Assembly: GCF_002088275.1 (NCBI RefSeq)
Contig: NZ_AQQS01000018.1
Coordinates: forward strand, 1-64,000
From: Aurantimonas sp. 22II-16-19i
Lineage (GTDB): Bacteria > Pseudomonadota > Alphaproteobacteria > Rhizobiales > Rhizobiaceae
Direction of reading: 5' to 3'
DNA: 64,000 nucleotides
Part shown: one piece after another, positions 25,853 through 34,969 of the stretch
Numbering within the stretch: the stretch's first letter is position 1
How the letters are laid out: each line of letters begins with the position of its first letter
Program-made: the position numbers and the translations under genes
Notes under the pieces: model-generated
Told to the model about the DNA's origin: nothing
Database searches by the model: none
Seen by the model: only the letters and a program-made list of their open reading frames with translations

Positions 25853-26361
25853 TCCTCGCAACGCCCTCTAGCTCCCTGCCAATGCCAGCCGACGCATTTG
25901 GCCGGCCCGCCCGTCGAACCCAATACCCGAGCGGTGTAACTCTCGTCGCCCCCAATATAGACGATTGGGAAAGGATGACAGAGTTTTATTTTCACTGGTG
26001 CAAGACCGCCACATACTCTGCGTCACCCATGGTCGCGACTGTCCGGAAATCGTCAGCCTGCTTGACCAGACTCCCGAAGAACCGCTCATTTGCGGCGATT
26101 TTTTGTGTGGCCCCCGAAATCGAGGGCTGCAAGGCGGGCGAGGTAGTACAACCAATCCTCACGTTACCAAGTTTTTAGCATGAATTTTCGTTCTTGCCAT
26201 CCTCACATTTCGCAATGCAACATTTCATCGCGTGAGCTGATCACGCGGGTGGGCGCCCGGCCGTGCGTGCCGCCTGGGGACAATCTGCCGTCGGGCGCCG
26301 GACCACCCGCAACGGGGGCCGCAGGCGCCGGTCCGGGGCAGGCCCCGGACAAGCCACGGCG
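25853..26361. other. AT-richer intergenic region
   Basis: About 500 bases, with an unusually AT-rich core (25960-26240), separate the capsule-type gene from rnd. A short plus-strand frame from ATG 25976 (about 67 codons) has no usable Shine-Dalgarno spacing and no recognised motif. The region most likely holds the minus-strand promoter of the capsule-type gene. A GTCCGGGG/CCCCGGAC hairpin at 26331-26350 sits just past the rnd stop. Confidence 0.45.
26331..26350 (-). terminator. hairpin after rnd
   Basis: An 8-bp perfect stem with a 4-base loop lies 12 bases downstream of the rnd stop on the minus strand. It lacks a T run, so its role as a terminator is uncertain. Confidence 0.35.
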
Positions 26362-27516
26362 TCATCCGAGCGTCAGCACCTCGACCCGGCGGTTGCGATA
26401 GACCAGCCCCGCGCGTCCGGAGAGAAGCTCGAGGGCCCGGGCGCCGAAAATCTCGCGCCGCCAGCCGGACAGCGCCGCGACGGCGGCGTCCTCGCCCTTC
26501 GAGGCGAGTTGCTCCAGATCGGCGGAGGAGGTGATCAGCTTGGCCGCCACGCCTTCCTCCTCGACGACGATCTTCAAGAGCACCTTGAGGAACTCGACCG
26601 CCGCGGCGGTTCCCTCGGGCAGCGCCTGGGGCCGGGGCACGGCCGGCAGCTCGGATTTCGGCAGGGCGAGCGACCGGTTGACCGCGGCGATGATCTCACG
26701 GCCGCTGGCGCTGCGCTCGAAGCCCTTGGAGAGCGAGCGCAGCCGGCCGAGCGCGGCCTCGTCGCGCGGCTGCTGCTGGGCGATCTCGTAGATCGCCTCG
26801 TCCTTGAGGATCCGGCCGCGCGGCTTGTCGGCATCGCGCGCCTCGCGTTCCCGCCAGGCCGCGACCTCCTTGAGGATCTGCAGCTCGATCGGCTTCTTGA
26901 CCCGCATCTTCAGCCGCGTCCAGGCTTCGTCCGGGTGCAGGTCGTAGGTCTCGGGATTGGCGAGCAGCGCCATCTCCTCGTCGAGCCAGCTTCTGCGGCC
27001 GCTCTTTTCGATCTGCGCGTCGAGGGCGCGGTAGACGTCGCGCAGATGCGTGACGTCGGCGAGCGCGTAGTCGAGCTGCTTCTCGGTCAGGGGGCGCCGG
27101 CGCCAGTCGGTGAAGCGCGAGGTCTTGTCGATCCGCGCCTCGGTCAGGCGGGCGACCAGCTGGTCATAGGCGATCGATTCGCCGAAACCGCAGACCATGG
27201 CCGCGATCTGGGTGTCGAACAGCGGCTCGGGCACGCGGCCCGCGAGCTTGTAGACGATCTCGATGTCCTGGCGGGCCGCATGGAACACCTTCAGCACCGA
27301 GGGATCGGCCATCAGGTCGAAGAGCGGCGCGAGATCGAGGCCGGGCGCCAGCGGGTCGACGATGACGCCTTCGTCCGGAGACGCCAGCTGGATCAGGCAA
27401 AGCTCCGGCCAGAAGGTCGTCTCGCGGATGAATTCGGTGTCGACCGTGACGAAAGCGGAGGTCGCGAAGGTCTGGCAGGTCTCGGCGAGTTCCGCCGTCG
27501 TCGTGATGAGATGCAT
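26362..27516 (-). CDS. rnd: ribonuclease D
   Basis: The 384-residue 3'-5' exoribonuclease carries the DEDDy set: VDTEFIRE, FHAARQDIEIVYKL, and LDYALADVTHLRDVY with the catalytic Tyr. The C-terminal half is an HRDC-type helical region that grips RNA. RNase D trims tRNA and other small RNA 3' ends. Length and start agree with the family; it is a single gene. Confidence 0.94.
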   Translation of the reverse strand: MHLITTTAELAETCQTFATSAFVTVDTEFIRETTFWPELCLIQLASPDEGVIVDPLAPGLDLAPLFDLMADPSVLKVFHAARQDIEIVYKLAGRVPEPLFDTQIAAMVCGFGESIAYDQLVARLTEARIDKTSRFTDWRRRPLTEKQLDYALADVTHLRDVYRALDAQIEKSGRRSWLDEEMALLANPETYDLHPDEAWTRLKMRVKKPIELQILKEVAAWREREARDADKPRGRILKDEAIYEIAQQQPRDEAALGRLRSLSKGFERSASGREIIAAVNRSLALPKSELPAVPRPQALPEGTAAAVEFLKVLLKIVVEEEGVAAKLITSSADLEQLASKGEDAAVAALSGWRREIFGARALELLSGRAGLVYRNRRVEVLTLG

Positions 27517-27740
27517 GATTCTTCTTTAGCCCGAAGAAACGCTCCGGCGAAAGCGATTCCGGCACGCAAAGCTGCGATCGTCCGCAATCGGCCGTCCGGC
27601 CGGGCGTGACGGCGGCTCATGGCGGTTCCGCGAGCCGTCGGGATCGCGTGCCCCGAGGCTGCCGCGGCGGCGGGATGGCGCGTGATCCCGCCGGTCCTTG
27701 CCGCCTTCGAGGGCCGGAGATGCCCGTTGGCGGGGCCGGT

Positions 27741-28628
27741 TCAGTCGCCCGCCAGCAACTGGGCCCGGCGTCGCCGCTCCAGCGCGATGGCGCGGACATG
27801 GTTGATGGCGACCTCCTGCCGGTGCAGCAGCCGGACCGGCTCGCTCACGTGGTCGCGTCTCAGGCAGACGAAGAATTCCGAGGCACCCGGCTCGGTGGCC
27901 GCGAACTGGCTGATGACGAACGGAAACTGCCGCGCGCGCGACAGCTCTTCAAGGACGTCGAGGAACGACAGCGGGGTGAAGACCCAGCAGCGGCACGCGG
28001 CATCCCCGGCGCTTGGCCCGGCCGCCGTCGCTGCTCTGGCGAAGGCGAGCGCGTCCCCGGCGCTCACGCGCGGCTGTTCGGCCGGATCGACGCCTGCCTG
28101 CCACAGCGTGCCAGAGCCGATCGGGATCGTCAGGTGGCGATGCTCGAAGCGTTGGCGAAAGCTCGGCCGCTCCAGGCCGAGATGGTCGGCTTCGAGAAGT
28201 TCGCCGATGGTCGAGGGTGCGCGCAGCACGTCTTCGGTGACGCGCTTGTCCGGGAGGGTGAGGTTGAGCACGCCGCCCGGCCGCAGCACCTCGAAGATGC
28301 CCCGGAACCATCCGAGAAGATTCGGCACCTTGTGGGCGAAGAGGCGGGCGATGGCGAAATCCCGCGGCATGTCCTCGGCAAGGACGGCGGCGAGCGATCC
28401 GTTGCCGCTCCACACGTGGTCGATCGGACTGTCGCCCTCGCCCCCGCCGCCGGGATGAAGATCGAGATAGCGGACGGACAATCCGTCGGGCAGGGGAAGC
28501 GGGCTGTCGCCCGGCCCGAATTCCAGCCCGTATGACCGAGGCAGGGCGACGTCGTGGGTCAGCCGGGCAAGGCGGGGGTCGGTTCGCCGGACGGCAAGGA
28601 AGTCGTCGAAGCTGGGGCGGGTGTTCAT
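27741..28628 (-). CDS. SAM-dependent methyltransferase-like protein
   Basis: This 295-residue protein has motif I-like 'LEFGPGDSPLPLPDGLSVRYLDLH', and 'FEVLRPGGVLNLTLPDKR' that corresponds to the post-motif strand of class I methyltransferases. The later half ('CRCWVFTPLSFLDVLEEL') resembles methyltransferases found with glycan genes. The acceptor is unknown. The ATG at 28628 (MNTRPSF) was chosen. The divergence of motif I (EFGPGDS rather than D/E-x-G-x-G-x-G) leaves activity open. Confidence 0.7.
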   Translation of the reverse strand: MNTRPSFDDFLAVRRTDPRLARLTHDVALPRSYGLEFGPGDSPLPLPDGLSVRYLDLHPGGGGEGDSPIDHVWSGNGSLAAVLAEDMPRDFAIARLFAHKVPNLLGWFRGIFEVLRPGGVLNLTLPDKRVTEDVLRAPSTIGELLEADHLGLERPSFRQRFEHRHLTIPIGSGTLWQAGVDPAEQPRVSAGDALAFARAATAAGPSAGDAACRCWVFTPLSFLDVLEELSRARQFPFVISQFAATEPGASEFFVCLRRDHVSEPVRLLHRQEVAINHVRAIALERRRRAQLLAGD

Positions 28629-29208
28629 GAGGGGAATCTGACGCGCGATCACGGGACCATCGCGCCATTATCACACGGCATGACGGATTTTCCCATTCGC
28701 ATGACCGGAAATCTCGTGCGGACGTCGCCGAGGCGCCGGCACACACGCCGATGTCCTGCGAAAGCCATCCGGCATGGCCGCGGGCCATGCGAGCGAAGCG
28801 GCGCGGCCGGCCTTCCACGCAGTCGCGCAACGATGGCCGGCCCGGACGGATCACACTCCGGCCATGGCGCATAGGCGAGCCAATCGTCGTCCGTCCCATC
28901 GGATGCAGCCGCCGCCTCGGACCCATTCCGCCGATCGGATGGATCGCACTGCCCGCCATGCATCCCGGCCGCAGCGCATCGCCCTCCGGGTCGCGGGCAT
29001 CTCGTCGATGCGCAGACGCGTCAGCCCTGCCGTGTGGGCGCTCACAGCCTGCAAATCCCGCGAGCAGCTGCCAGAGCGCGCCAGACCAGCGAGTGACGCG
29101 TGTGCCGTCGATCGGATCGGCCCGTGTCTTGAGCCCGCACGCCTCCCGAGCCGACCCGAAGTCCGACATCGAGGCGAAATCGGCCGGTCGTCGGATCAGC
29201 CCTGGATC
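28629..29208. other. 580-base region without a recognised gene
   Basis: Sequence between two minus-strand genes contains no domain I recognise. Open frames on both strands are Arg/Ser/Pro-rich and lack plausible starts. It probably contains the promoter of the methyltransferase gene. Confidence 0.45.
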
Positions 29209-30210
29209 CTACAACGCGCCATGGCTTTCATGAACCGGCCAGGCGCATTGGGCGGAGAGGTCGGCATAGAAGAGTTCGGAAATCCGCCGCCGCTCGGCCT
29301 CGACCAGCGGTCCCTCGACCGCCACGTCGCGGCAGCGGCCGTGCTGGCCGGGCGGCACGAGATCCGGATTGGCGAGGACGTCGTCGAGGTCGTTCTCGAA
29401 CCAGCCGCGCGAGCCCATGTCGAAGAAGCTCTCGGCCGGCAGGCCGTCGGCCAGCAGCACGTCGTGCCGGTCGAGCTCGACGTGCCAGTAGGTGACGGTT
29501 TCCCTCGCCGAGCGCTCGATGGTCGTGCCGTTGATCAGGTTCATCACCGGGACGAGAGCCTCGACGCCGGAGTGGCGCACGAGGACCGGATGGCCCGGCG
29601 AAAGATGCACGTCCCGCTCGGGGATGCCGGCGCCGAAGGCGTTCGCCCGGATGCGCACCGGTGCCATGTGGGCGGCCTCGCCGCGGCAGTCGAGCGTCCG
29701 GCGGCCGATCCAGGTGATCGTCCGGCGCTCGCCGGAGGCGGTGACCGCCTCGTCGCCGACCGCGAGAGCCTCGATGGGCACGGCGCCCCGCGGCGTCGCG
29801 ATCCGCGTGCCCGTGGTGAAGCAGATGGCATAGGTTTCATTGGGTGTCGTGGAGGCGGTGACGGCGTCGTTGGCGAACTGGTTGTAGGTGTAGCTGTTCT
29901 GGAACAGGTAGTAGAAGGGCCCTCCGGGATAGGTGCTGTTGGTGCCGACCGCGATGAAGCCGCTGCCGTCCTGCGTCAGCGCGATGAAGCGGAACTCGGA
30001 CGCGAAACCAGGCCCCTCGATTGTTCTGACATCGGACGTGAAATTGTCGGGGTTGATGTCTCCCAACTGTGTTTCGATGTCTCCCGAACCATCATCGACC
30101 TCCGTTACTGTAAAAGCGGCGGTCTGTGCGCCGTAGACGGCGGTGACGGTGTAGGAGCCAGAGCTAACCTGTTGTAGAAAAGCAACGAAAAAACCGGACC
30201 GACTGGCCAT
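29209..30210 (-). CDS. Hint-domain (hedgehog/intein-type) protein
   Basis: The 333-residue protein has about 125 beta-rich residues (Thr/Ser/Gly/Tyr-rich) followed by a Hint domain beginning at C130 (ICFTTGTRIATPRG). The domain continues 'IEALAVGDEAVTASGE', 'IRANAFGAGIPERDVHLSPGHPVLV' and 'LINGTTIER'. Bacterial Hint_2 proteins of this kind are thought to self-cleave at the Cys and are often secreted. There is no classical signal peptide, so a type I or other route would be needed. GGAGA before the ATG supports the start. Confidence 0.83.
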   Translation of the reverse strand: MASRSGFFVAFLQQVSSGSYTVTAVYGAQTAAFTVTEVDDGSGDIETQLGDINPDNFTSDVRTIEGPGFASEFRFIALTQDGSGFIAVGTNSTYPGGPFYYLFQNSYTYNQFANDAVTASTTPNETYAICFTTGTRIATPRGAVPIEALAVGDEAVTASGERRTITWIGRRTLDCRGEAAHMAPVRIRANAFGAGIPERDVHLSPGHPVLVRHSGVEALVPVMNLINGTTIERSARETVTYWHVELDRHDVLLADGLPAESFFDMGSRGWFENDLDDVLANPDLVPPGQHGRCRDVAVEGPLVEAERRRISELFYADLSAQCAWPVHESHGAL

Positions 30211-30694
30211 CGCTCATTCTCCGCAAGTCTGCAGCCGCAAGGGCGCAGCGAATTCGCAACGCGTAGATACATCTGTGACGATATCATCTTTCTAGGTTGA
30301 GTCGATATCTCCCGAGGCAGGAAAACAAAAAAGTCATTCATAGAAAAATGAGACGGTTGAAAAAGAAACCGAAGCGTTTCGAAGTCGTCCCTGGGCCACG
30401 GGCGCCGTCGCCAAGATTGTCGGCATCCCGTCGTTTTCGATGCGGGCTCCGCGTTCGCGGGCGCTGCGATCCGGCGAATGGGCGCGGCGCGGCTCCTGCA
30501 CCGATTCGGCAGGACCGGCGGTACGACCGGGCCGGTCCTGCCGCGCTCGTCCCTGACGCGACCGGCGTGCAATCGAAGATGTCGGCGCATCCACTTGCAA
30601 TCGAGGGCCGCGACTTGATTTCGTAATCGAAACGGAGAAAAAACTCTTGGGCCTGCCGTCGAGCCCGGCGACAGCGAGACAAGAGCAAGCCTAG
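30211..30694. other. divergent intergenic region Hint / TPR-sulfotransferase
   Basis: The left 150 bases are AT-rich and likely hold promoters. A 12-bp perfect inverted repeat (arms 30507-30518 and 30532-30543, 13-base centre) lies midway; a short TTTCG-TAAT-CGAAA palindrome lies near 30619. No gene was found. Confidence 0.45.
30507..30543. repeat. 12-bp inverted repeat in divergent leader
   Basis: CGGCAGGACCGG and its exact complement flank 13 bases. There is no T run and both neighbouring genes point away, so it is not an ordinary terminator. It could be an operator or a leader-RNA hairpin of the TPR-sulfotransferase gene. Confidence 0.45.
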
Positions 30695-32530
30695 ATGACC
30701 CATCCTGCGACGCCGCCTGCGACGCCGAACGAGACCCGGCTGCTCTGCGCCTGCAACAGCGGCCTCGCGCCGGACGCCTGTTGCGAGATGGACCGGGCGA
30801 AGGCGCTCGCGGTCGCCGTCACGCCGGCGATGCTGGACGAGGCGCGGGACGCCGCATCGGCGCTGCGCTCCGGCGACGTCGAGCGCGCCGAGCGCCTCGC
30901 CGTCGCGGTCCTCGGGCGGGCGCCGCTCTGCCTCCCGGCGCTCCGGGCGCTGGCTGGCGTGCGTCTGGAACAGAAGCGGCAGAATGCGGCGGGGGTTCTC
31001 CTCGATCGCATCGCCGGCGAGGAGCCGCAGGACTACTGGGCGGTCAGCAAGCTGGCCCTGCTCGAGCTCGGCCGCCACAACCATCTGAAGGCGGAGATCT
31101 TCGCCCGCCAGGCGCTCCGGCTGGCGCCGGCGAATCCCCAGTCGCACAATCTGATGGGCGTCGCGCTGACCCAGATCGGCAGGGCGGCGGCCGGCGAGTA
31201 CCATCACCGCCGGGCCCTCGAACTCGCCGGCAAGCGCCTGCCGATGATCCTGTCCAACCTCGCCCTCAACCTGAAGAACCAGGGCCGCATGGACGAGGCG
31301 CGGGCGCTCTACCGCGAGGCCCACGAGGCCGAGCCGGCCAACCGGCAGACCCTCCTCGGCTGGGCCCAGCTCGAGGAGGCCGACCGCAATCTTGCGGCGG
31401 CGACGGAGCTCCTCGACAAGGTCGAGCAGCTGACCGCCCCGTCCCCCGCGACGCGCCAGACCCGCGCGGCGATCCTCGGGCGCGAGGGCCGGCTGGAGGA
31501 CGCCCTGGCGGTGCTCTCGTCAGACGACGAGAAGCGCCTGAGGCCGGTCGAGATGCTCGAACGCGGCCGCCTGCTCGACAAGGCCGGCCGCTACGACGAG
31601 GCGTGGGAGGCCTTCCTCGCCGGCAAGAGCCGGGCGATCGAGATGGGCGCGCGCACTTATATGCGCGAAGAGGCCCGAGGCCTCGCAGACCAGCTGGAGC
31701 AGTTCTTCGTCAAAGAGCGCACCGACATCCTGCCGCGCGCCGAGGCGAGGACCGACGTCGCCCAGCCGATCTTCATCCTCGGCTTCCCGCGTTCGGGGAC
31801 GACGCTTCTGGAGCAGTCCCTCTCGGTCAGCCCGGCGATCGTCGCCGGCGACGAGCTGCCGATCATCCACGAGATCGTCGCCGCCATGCCGCGGCTCCTG
31901 GCGAGCCCGCACGAATATCCCGGTGCGCTGGCCGAGCTGTGGATGGGCGACAAGCTGCACGAGCTCGACACCCTGCGCGACTTCTATCTGCAGCGGGTGC
32001 GCCAGCGGGGGCTGCTGGCCGAGGGGAGCCGCTTCTTCACCGACAAGATGCCGCTCAACGAGATGCATCTGGGGCTGATCGGCCTGATCTTTCCCCAATC
32101 GCCGCTGATCCACATGATCCGCCACCCCCTCGACATCATGGTGTCGGCGATGTCGAACTTCTTCACCCATGGCGGCTTCTGCGGCGCCGCCCTCGAAACG
32201 GCGGCCGAGCACCTCGTCCTGTCGAATTCCCTCGTCGCCCATTATCGCGGCGTGATGGATCTCGCCTACAAGGCGGTCCGCTACGAGGACGTGGTCGACG
32301 ACCAGGAGACGACCATGCGCGGCGTCTTCGATTTCGTCGGCGTCGAGTTCGATCGCAAGGCGCTGAGCTTCGAGGAGAACGTCCGCTATGCCCGCACCGC
32401 GAGCTACGCCCAGGTCACCGAGAAGCTCTACGACCGGTCGCGCTATCGCTACCGCCACTATCTGAAGCACCTCGAACCGGCGCTGCCGATCCTGAAGCCG
32501 CTGATCGAGGAATGGGGCTACGACATCTGA
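30695..32530 (+). CDS. TPR-repeat sulfotransferase
   Basis: This 611-residue protein has an N-terminal Ala-rich tetratricopeptide array (about 30-330), for example 'NPQSHNLMGVALTQIGRAAAGEYHHRRALELAGKRLP'. A sulfotransferase domain follows, whose PAPS-binding loop is 'PIFILGFPRSGTTLLEQ' (about 355-371); 'LIHMIRHPLDIMVSAMSNFF' is the 3'-phosphate-binding segment. It would transfer sulfate to a glycan, peptide or other acceptor guided by the TPR part. It is adjacent to the Hint protein. The ATG at 30695 is kept although no strong Shine-Dalgarno precedes it. Confidence 0.87.
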   Translation: MTHPATPPATPNETRLLCACNSGLAPDACCEMDRAKALAVAVTPAMLDEARDAASALRSGDVERAERLAVAVLGRAPLCLPALRALAGVRLEQKRQNAAGVLLDRIAGEEPQDYWAVSKLALLELGRHNHLKAEIFARQALRLAPANPQSHNLMGVALTQIGRAAAGEYHHRRALELAGKRLPMILSNLALNLKNQGRMDEARALYREAHEAEPANRQTLLGWAQLEEADRNLAAATELLDKVEQLTAPSPATRQTRAAILGREGRLEDALAVLSSDDEKRLRPVEMLERGRLLDKAGRYDEAWEAFLAGKSRAIEMGARTYMREEARGLADQLEQFFVKERTDILPRAEARTDVAQPIFILGFPRSGTTLLEQSLSVSPAIVAGDELPIIHEIVAAMPRLLASPHEYPGALAELWMGDKLHELDTLRDFYLQRVRQRGLLAEGSRFFTDKMPLNEMHLGLIGLIFPQSPLIHMIRHPLDIMVSAMSNFFTHGGFCGAALETAAEHLVLSNSLVAHYRGVMDLAYKAVRYEDVVDDQETTMRGVFDFVGVEFDRKALSFEENVRYARTASYAQVTEKLYDRSRYRYRHYLKHLEPALPILKPLIEEWGYDI

Positions 32531-32687
32531 CGGGCGACGATCGCCGGGCGATCGGACGGACCACCGGCAATCGGCCTGACCATCGACCTCGTCCAGGTCC
32601 GGCGTGCCATTGGGCGCGCCCGTCGCATGACAGGCGCGCGGCCCTCCGGCGGGCGAGACCCCGTGGGCCGCCCGCCGCCGCGAAGGC

Positions 32688-33941
32688 TCAGATCGCCTCG
32701 CCCCGCAGCAGCCGGGGTGAGGGCCCCTTGGTCAGCCCGGCCGCCTGGCCGATGAAGAAGTCCTTCAGCGCCGGCGCCCGGTCGACCAGCGACAGGCCGA
32801 AGGAGCGGGCCATGCGAAGCACCGAATTGTCGTTCGAGAACAGCCGATTGAGGACGTCCGTCGTGACCCCCATCTGGAGCGTGTCGAAGCGCCGCCAGCG
32901 CTGGTATCCCTCGAGCACGTCCAGCGCCCCGATGTCGAGGCCGCGGCGCTCGGCATCGACCACCGTCTCGGCGAGTGCGGCGGCATCCTTGAAGCCGAGA
33001 TTGAGGCCCTGGCCGGCGATCGGGTGGATGCCGTGGGCGGCGTCGCCGGCCAGCGCGATGCGTGGGCGCACGAAGTCCCGCGCCAGCGTCAGTCCGAGCG
33101 GAAAGGCGCGTCGCGGCCCCTCGACCGTCAGCGCGCCGAGCTTGTGGCCGAAGCGCTGCTCGAGTTCGAGCTCGAACACCATGTCGTCGGCGGCGACCAG
33201 ACGCTCGGCCTCCCGCGTCGGCTCGGTCCAGACCAGCGAGGAGCGGTTGCCCTTCAGCGGCAGGATGGCGAAGGGGCCGGAGGGGAGGAAATGCTCCTCC
33301 GCCCGGCCTTCGTGCGGGCGCTCGTGGCCAACGGTCGCGACGATGCCGGACTGGCCGTAGTCCCAGTGCAGCGTGCGGATGCCGGCCATGTCGCGGATCG
33401 CCGACTTGACGCCGTCGCAGGCGACGAGCAGCCGCGCCGCAAGGCTGGAGCCGTCCGAGAGCCGCACGTCGACATGGCCGATGGCCTCGGCGATGCCGGA
33501 GACGGCGATACCCTGGCGGATGGTGATGCCGAGGTCGGCGGCGCGCTGCCGCAGGGCGCCGTTGAGCGCGACGTTCGGCATCATGTGGGCGAAGGCCTCG
33601 CCCGGCTGCGCCTCGCCGCCGAAGGTCAGGAAGACCGGCCGCACCGCGTCGGCGGCCCTGGAATCGGTGACGATCATCTCGGTGATCGGCTGCGCCTCGT
33701 CGCGGATCTGCGGCCAGACCTGCAACTGCTCCAGCATGCGCACCGCGGCGGCGGCCACCGCCGAGGCGCGGCCGTCCTTCTCCCAGACGCCCTCGGGGGC
33801 CGCATCGACGATGCCGACGGCGAGATGCGGCGCGGCCTGCTTGATGGCGACGGCGGTGGTCAGGCCGACATAGCCGGCGCCGGCGACGAGGACGTCGATC
33901 ATCGCTCCGGTCGTGTCGAAGGGGGCGTCGCTCATCGTCAT
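32688..33941 (-). CDS. UbiH/UbiF/Coq6-family FAD hydroxylase
   Basis: The 417-residue monooxygenase has an N-terminal FAD dinucleotide fold (DVLVAGAGYVGLTTAVAI), the middle motif 'LLVACDGVKSAIRDMAGI' and the C-terminal FAD ribityl motif 'RIALAGDAAHGIHPIAGQGLNLGFKDA'. This set is that of ubiquinone-ring hydroxylases (UbiH, UbiF, UbiL or Coq6 type). Which ring carbon it hydroxylates cannot be told. It converges with the sulfotransferase gene and is divergent from tesB. Confidence 0.88.
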   Translation of the reverse strand: MTMSDAPFDTTGAMIDVLVAGAGYVGLTTAVAIKQAAPHLAVGIVDAAPEGVWEKDGRASAVAAAAVRMLEQLQVWPQIRDEAQPITEMIVTDSRAADAVRPVFLTFGGEAQPGEAFAHMMPNVALNGALRQRAADLGITIRQGIAVSGIAEAIGHVDVRLSDGSSLAARLLVACDGVKSAIRDMAGIRTLHWDYGQSGIVATVGHERPHEGRAEEHFLPSGPFAILPLKGNRSSLVWTEPTREAERLVAADDMVFELELEQRFGHKLGALTVEGPRRAFPLGLTLARDFVRPRIALAGDAAHGIHPIAGQGLNLGFKDAAALAETVVDAERRGLDIGALDVLEGYQRWRRFDTLQMGVTTDVLNRLFSNDNSVLRMARSFGLSLVDRAPALKDFFIGQAAGLTKGPSPRLLRGEAI

Positions 33942-34038
33942 TCCAACTCCACTGACTGCCGGCGAAGGCCGGCGGTAAGGCTTTGCGATCCGTCGGCTCC
34001 CGCGATACGAACGGGCGCCACCTGCGGAGTATCTATGG

Positions 34039-34908
34039 ATGAGCGACCCGGTTGAACAGCTTCTGACCCTTCTCGATCTGGAAAAACTCGAGGAAGACCT
34101 CTATCGCGGCGTCAGCCCCGACAATGGCTGGCAGCGGGTGTTCGGCGGCCAGGTGATCGCCCAGGCGCTCGTCGCCGCCATCCGCACCGTGCCCTCCGAG
34201 CGCGCCTGCCATTCGCTGCACGCCTATTTCATGCGGCCGGGCGATCCGGCGATCCCGATCGTCTATGCCGTCGACCGGATTCGCGACGGCGGCTCCTTCA
34301 CCACCCGCCGCGTCGTCGCCATGCAGCACGGCCTGGCGATCTTCTCGCTCTCGGCGTCCTTCCAGAAGCACGAGCAGGGCTTCGAGCATCAGCTGACGAT
34401 GCCGGACGTTCCAAGGCCAGACGAGCTGCCCCACGGCAAGGCGCTGGAGGAGACCATCCTGAAGAACGCCCCGCCGGCGGTGCAGCGCTACTGGAAGCGG
34501 CCGCGGGCGATCGAGTTCCGCCCGGTCGGCCTCGACCATTATCTCTCCAACGACAAGCTCGAGCCGTTCCAGCACATCTGGGTGCGCTGCCGCGGCGATG
34601 TCGGCGAGGACCCGGTGCTGAACACGGTGATCCTTGCCTATCTCTCCGACATGACGCTGCTCGACACGGCGCTGTTCGCCCATGGCCTGTCGGTCTTCGA
34701 CGAGCGGGTGCAGGCGGCGAGCCTCGACCACGCCATGTGGTTCCACCAGCCGGCGCGGGTGTCGGACTGGATGCTCTACACCCAGGATTCGCCCTCCTCC
34801 TCCGGCGGCCGCGGCCTGACCCGCGGCTCACTCTACGGCCTCGACGGTACCCTGATCGCCTCGGTCGCCCAGGAGGGCTTGATCCGGCCGAAAAGGCAGG
34901 CGACTTGA
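34039..34908 (+). CDS. tesB: acyl-CoA thioesterase II TesB
   Basis: The 289-residue protein is a double hot-dog thioesterase: 'RVFGGQVIAQALVAA' and 'CHSLHAYFMRPGDP' in the first half, and 'ASLDHAMWFHQPARVSDWMLY' with the catalytic Asp in the second. It hydrolyses medium to long acyl-CoA. Of two nearby ATGs (34035, 34039) only 34039 is in frame. Confidence 0.93.
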   Translation: MSDPVEQLLTLLDLEKLEEDLYRGVSPDNGWQRVFGGQVIAQALVAAIRTVPSERACHSLHAYFMRPGDPAIPIVYAVDRIRDGGSFTTRRVVAMQHGLAIFSLSASFQKHEQGFEHQLTMPDVPRPDELPHGKALEETILKNAPPAVQRYWKRPRAIEFRPVGLDHYLSNDKLEPFQHIWVRCRGDVGEDPVLNTVILAYLSDMTLLDTALFAHGLSVFDERVQAASLDHAMWFHQPARVSDWMLYTQDSPSSSGGRGLTRGSLYGLDGTLIASVAQEGLIRPKRQAT

Positions 34909-34969
34909 GACGCCGAGCCCTGTCGCTGCCGCGCCGCGCCGCGCCCGAGCCTCTGGCGGGGCCCCGCCG

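Noticed and set aside
28629-29208. Gene or structured RNA left of the Hint gene
   Set aside because: No motif, no strong hairpin and no convincing start; open frames are compositional.
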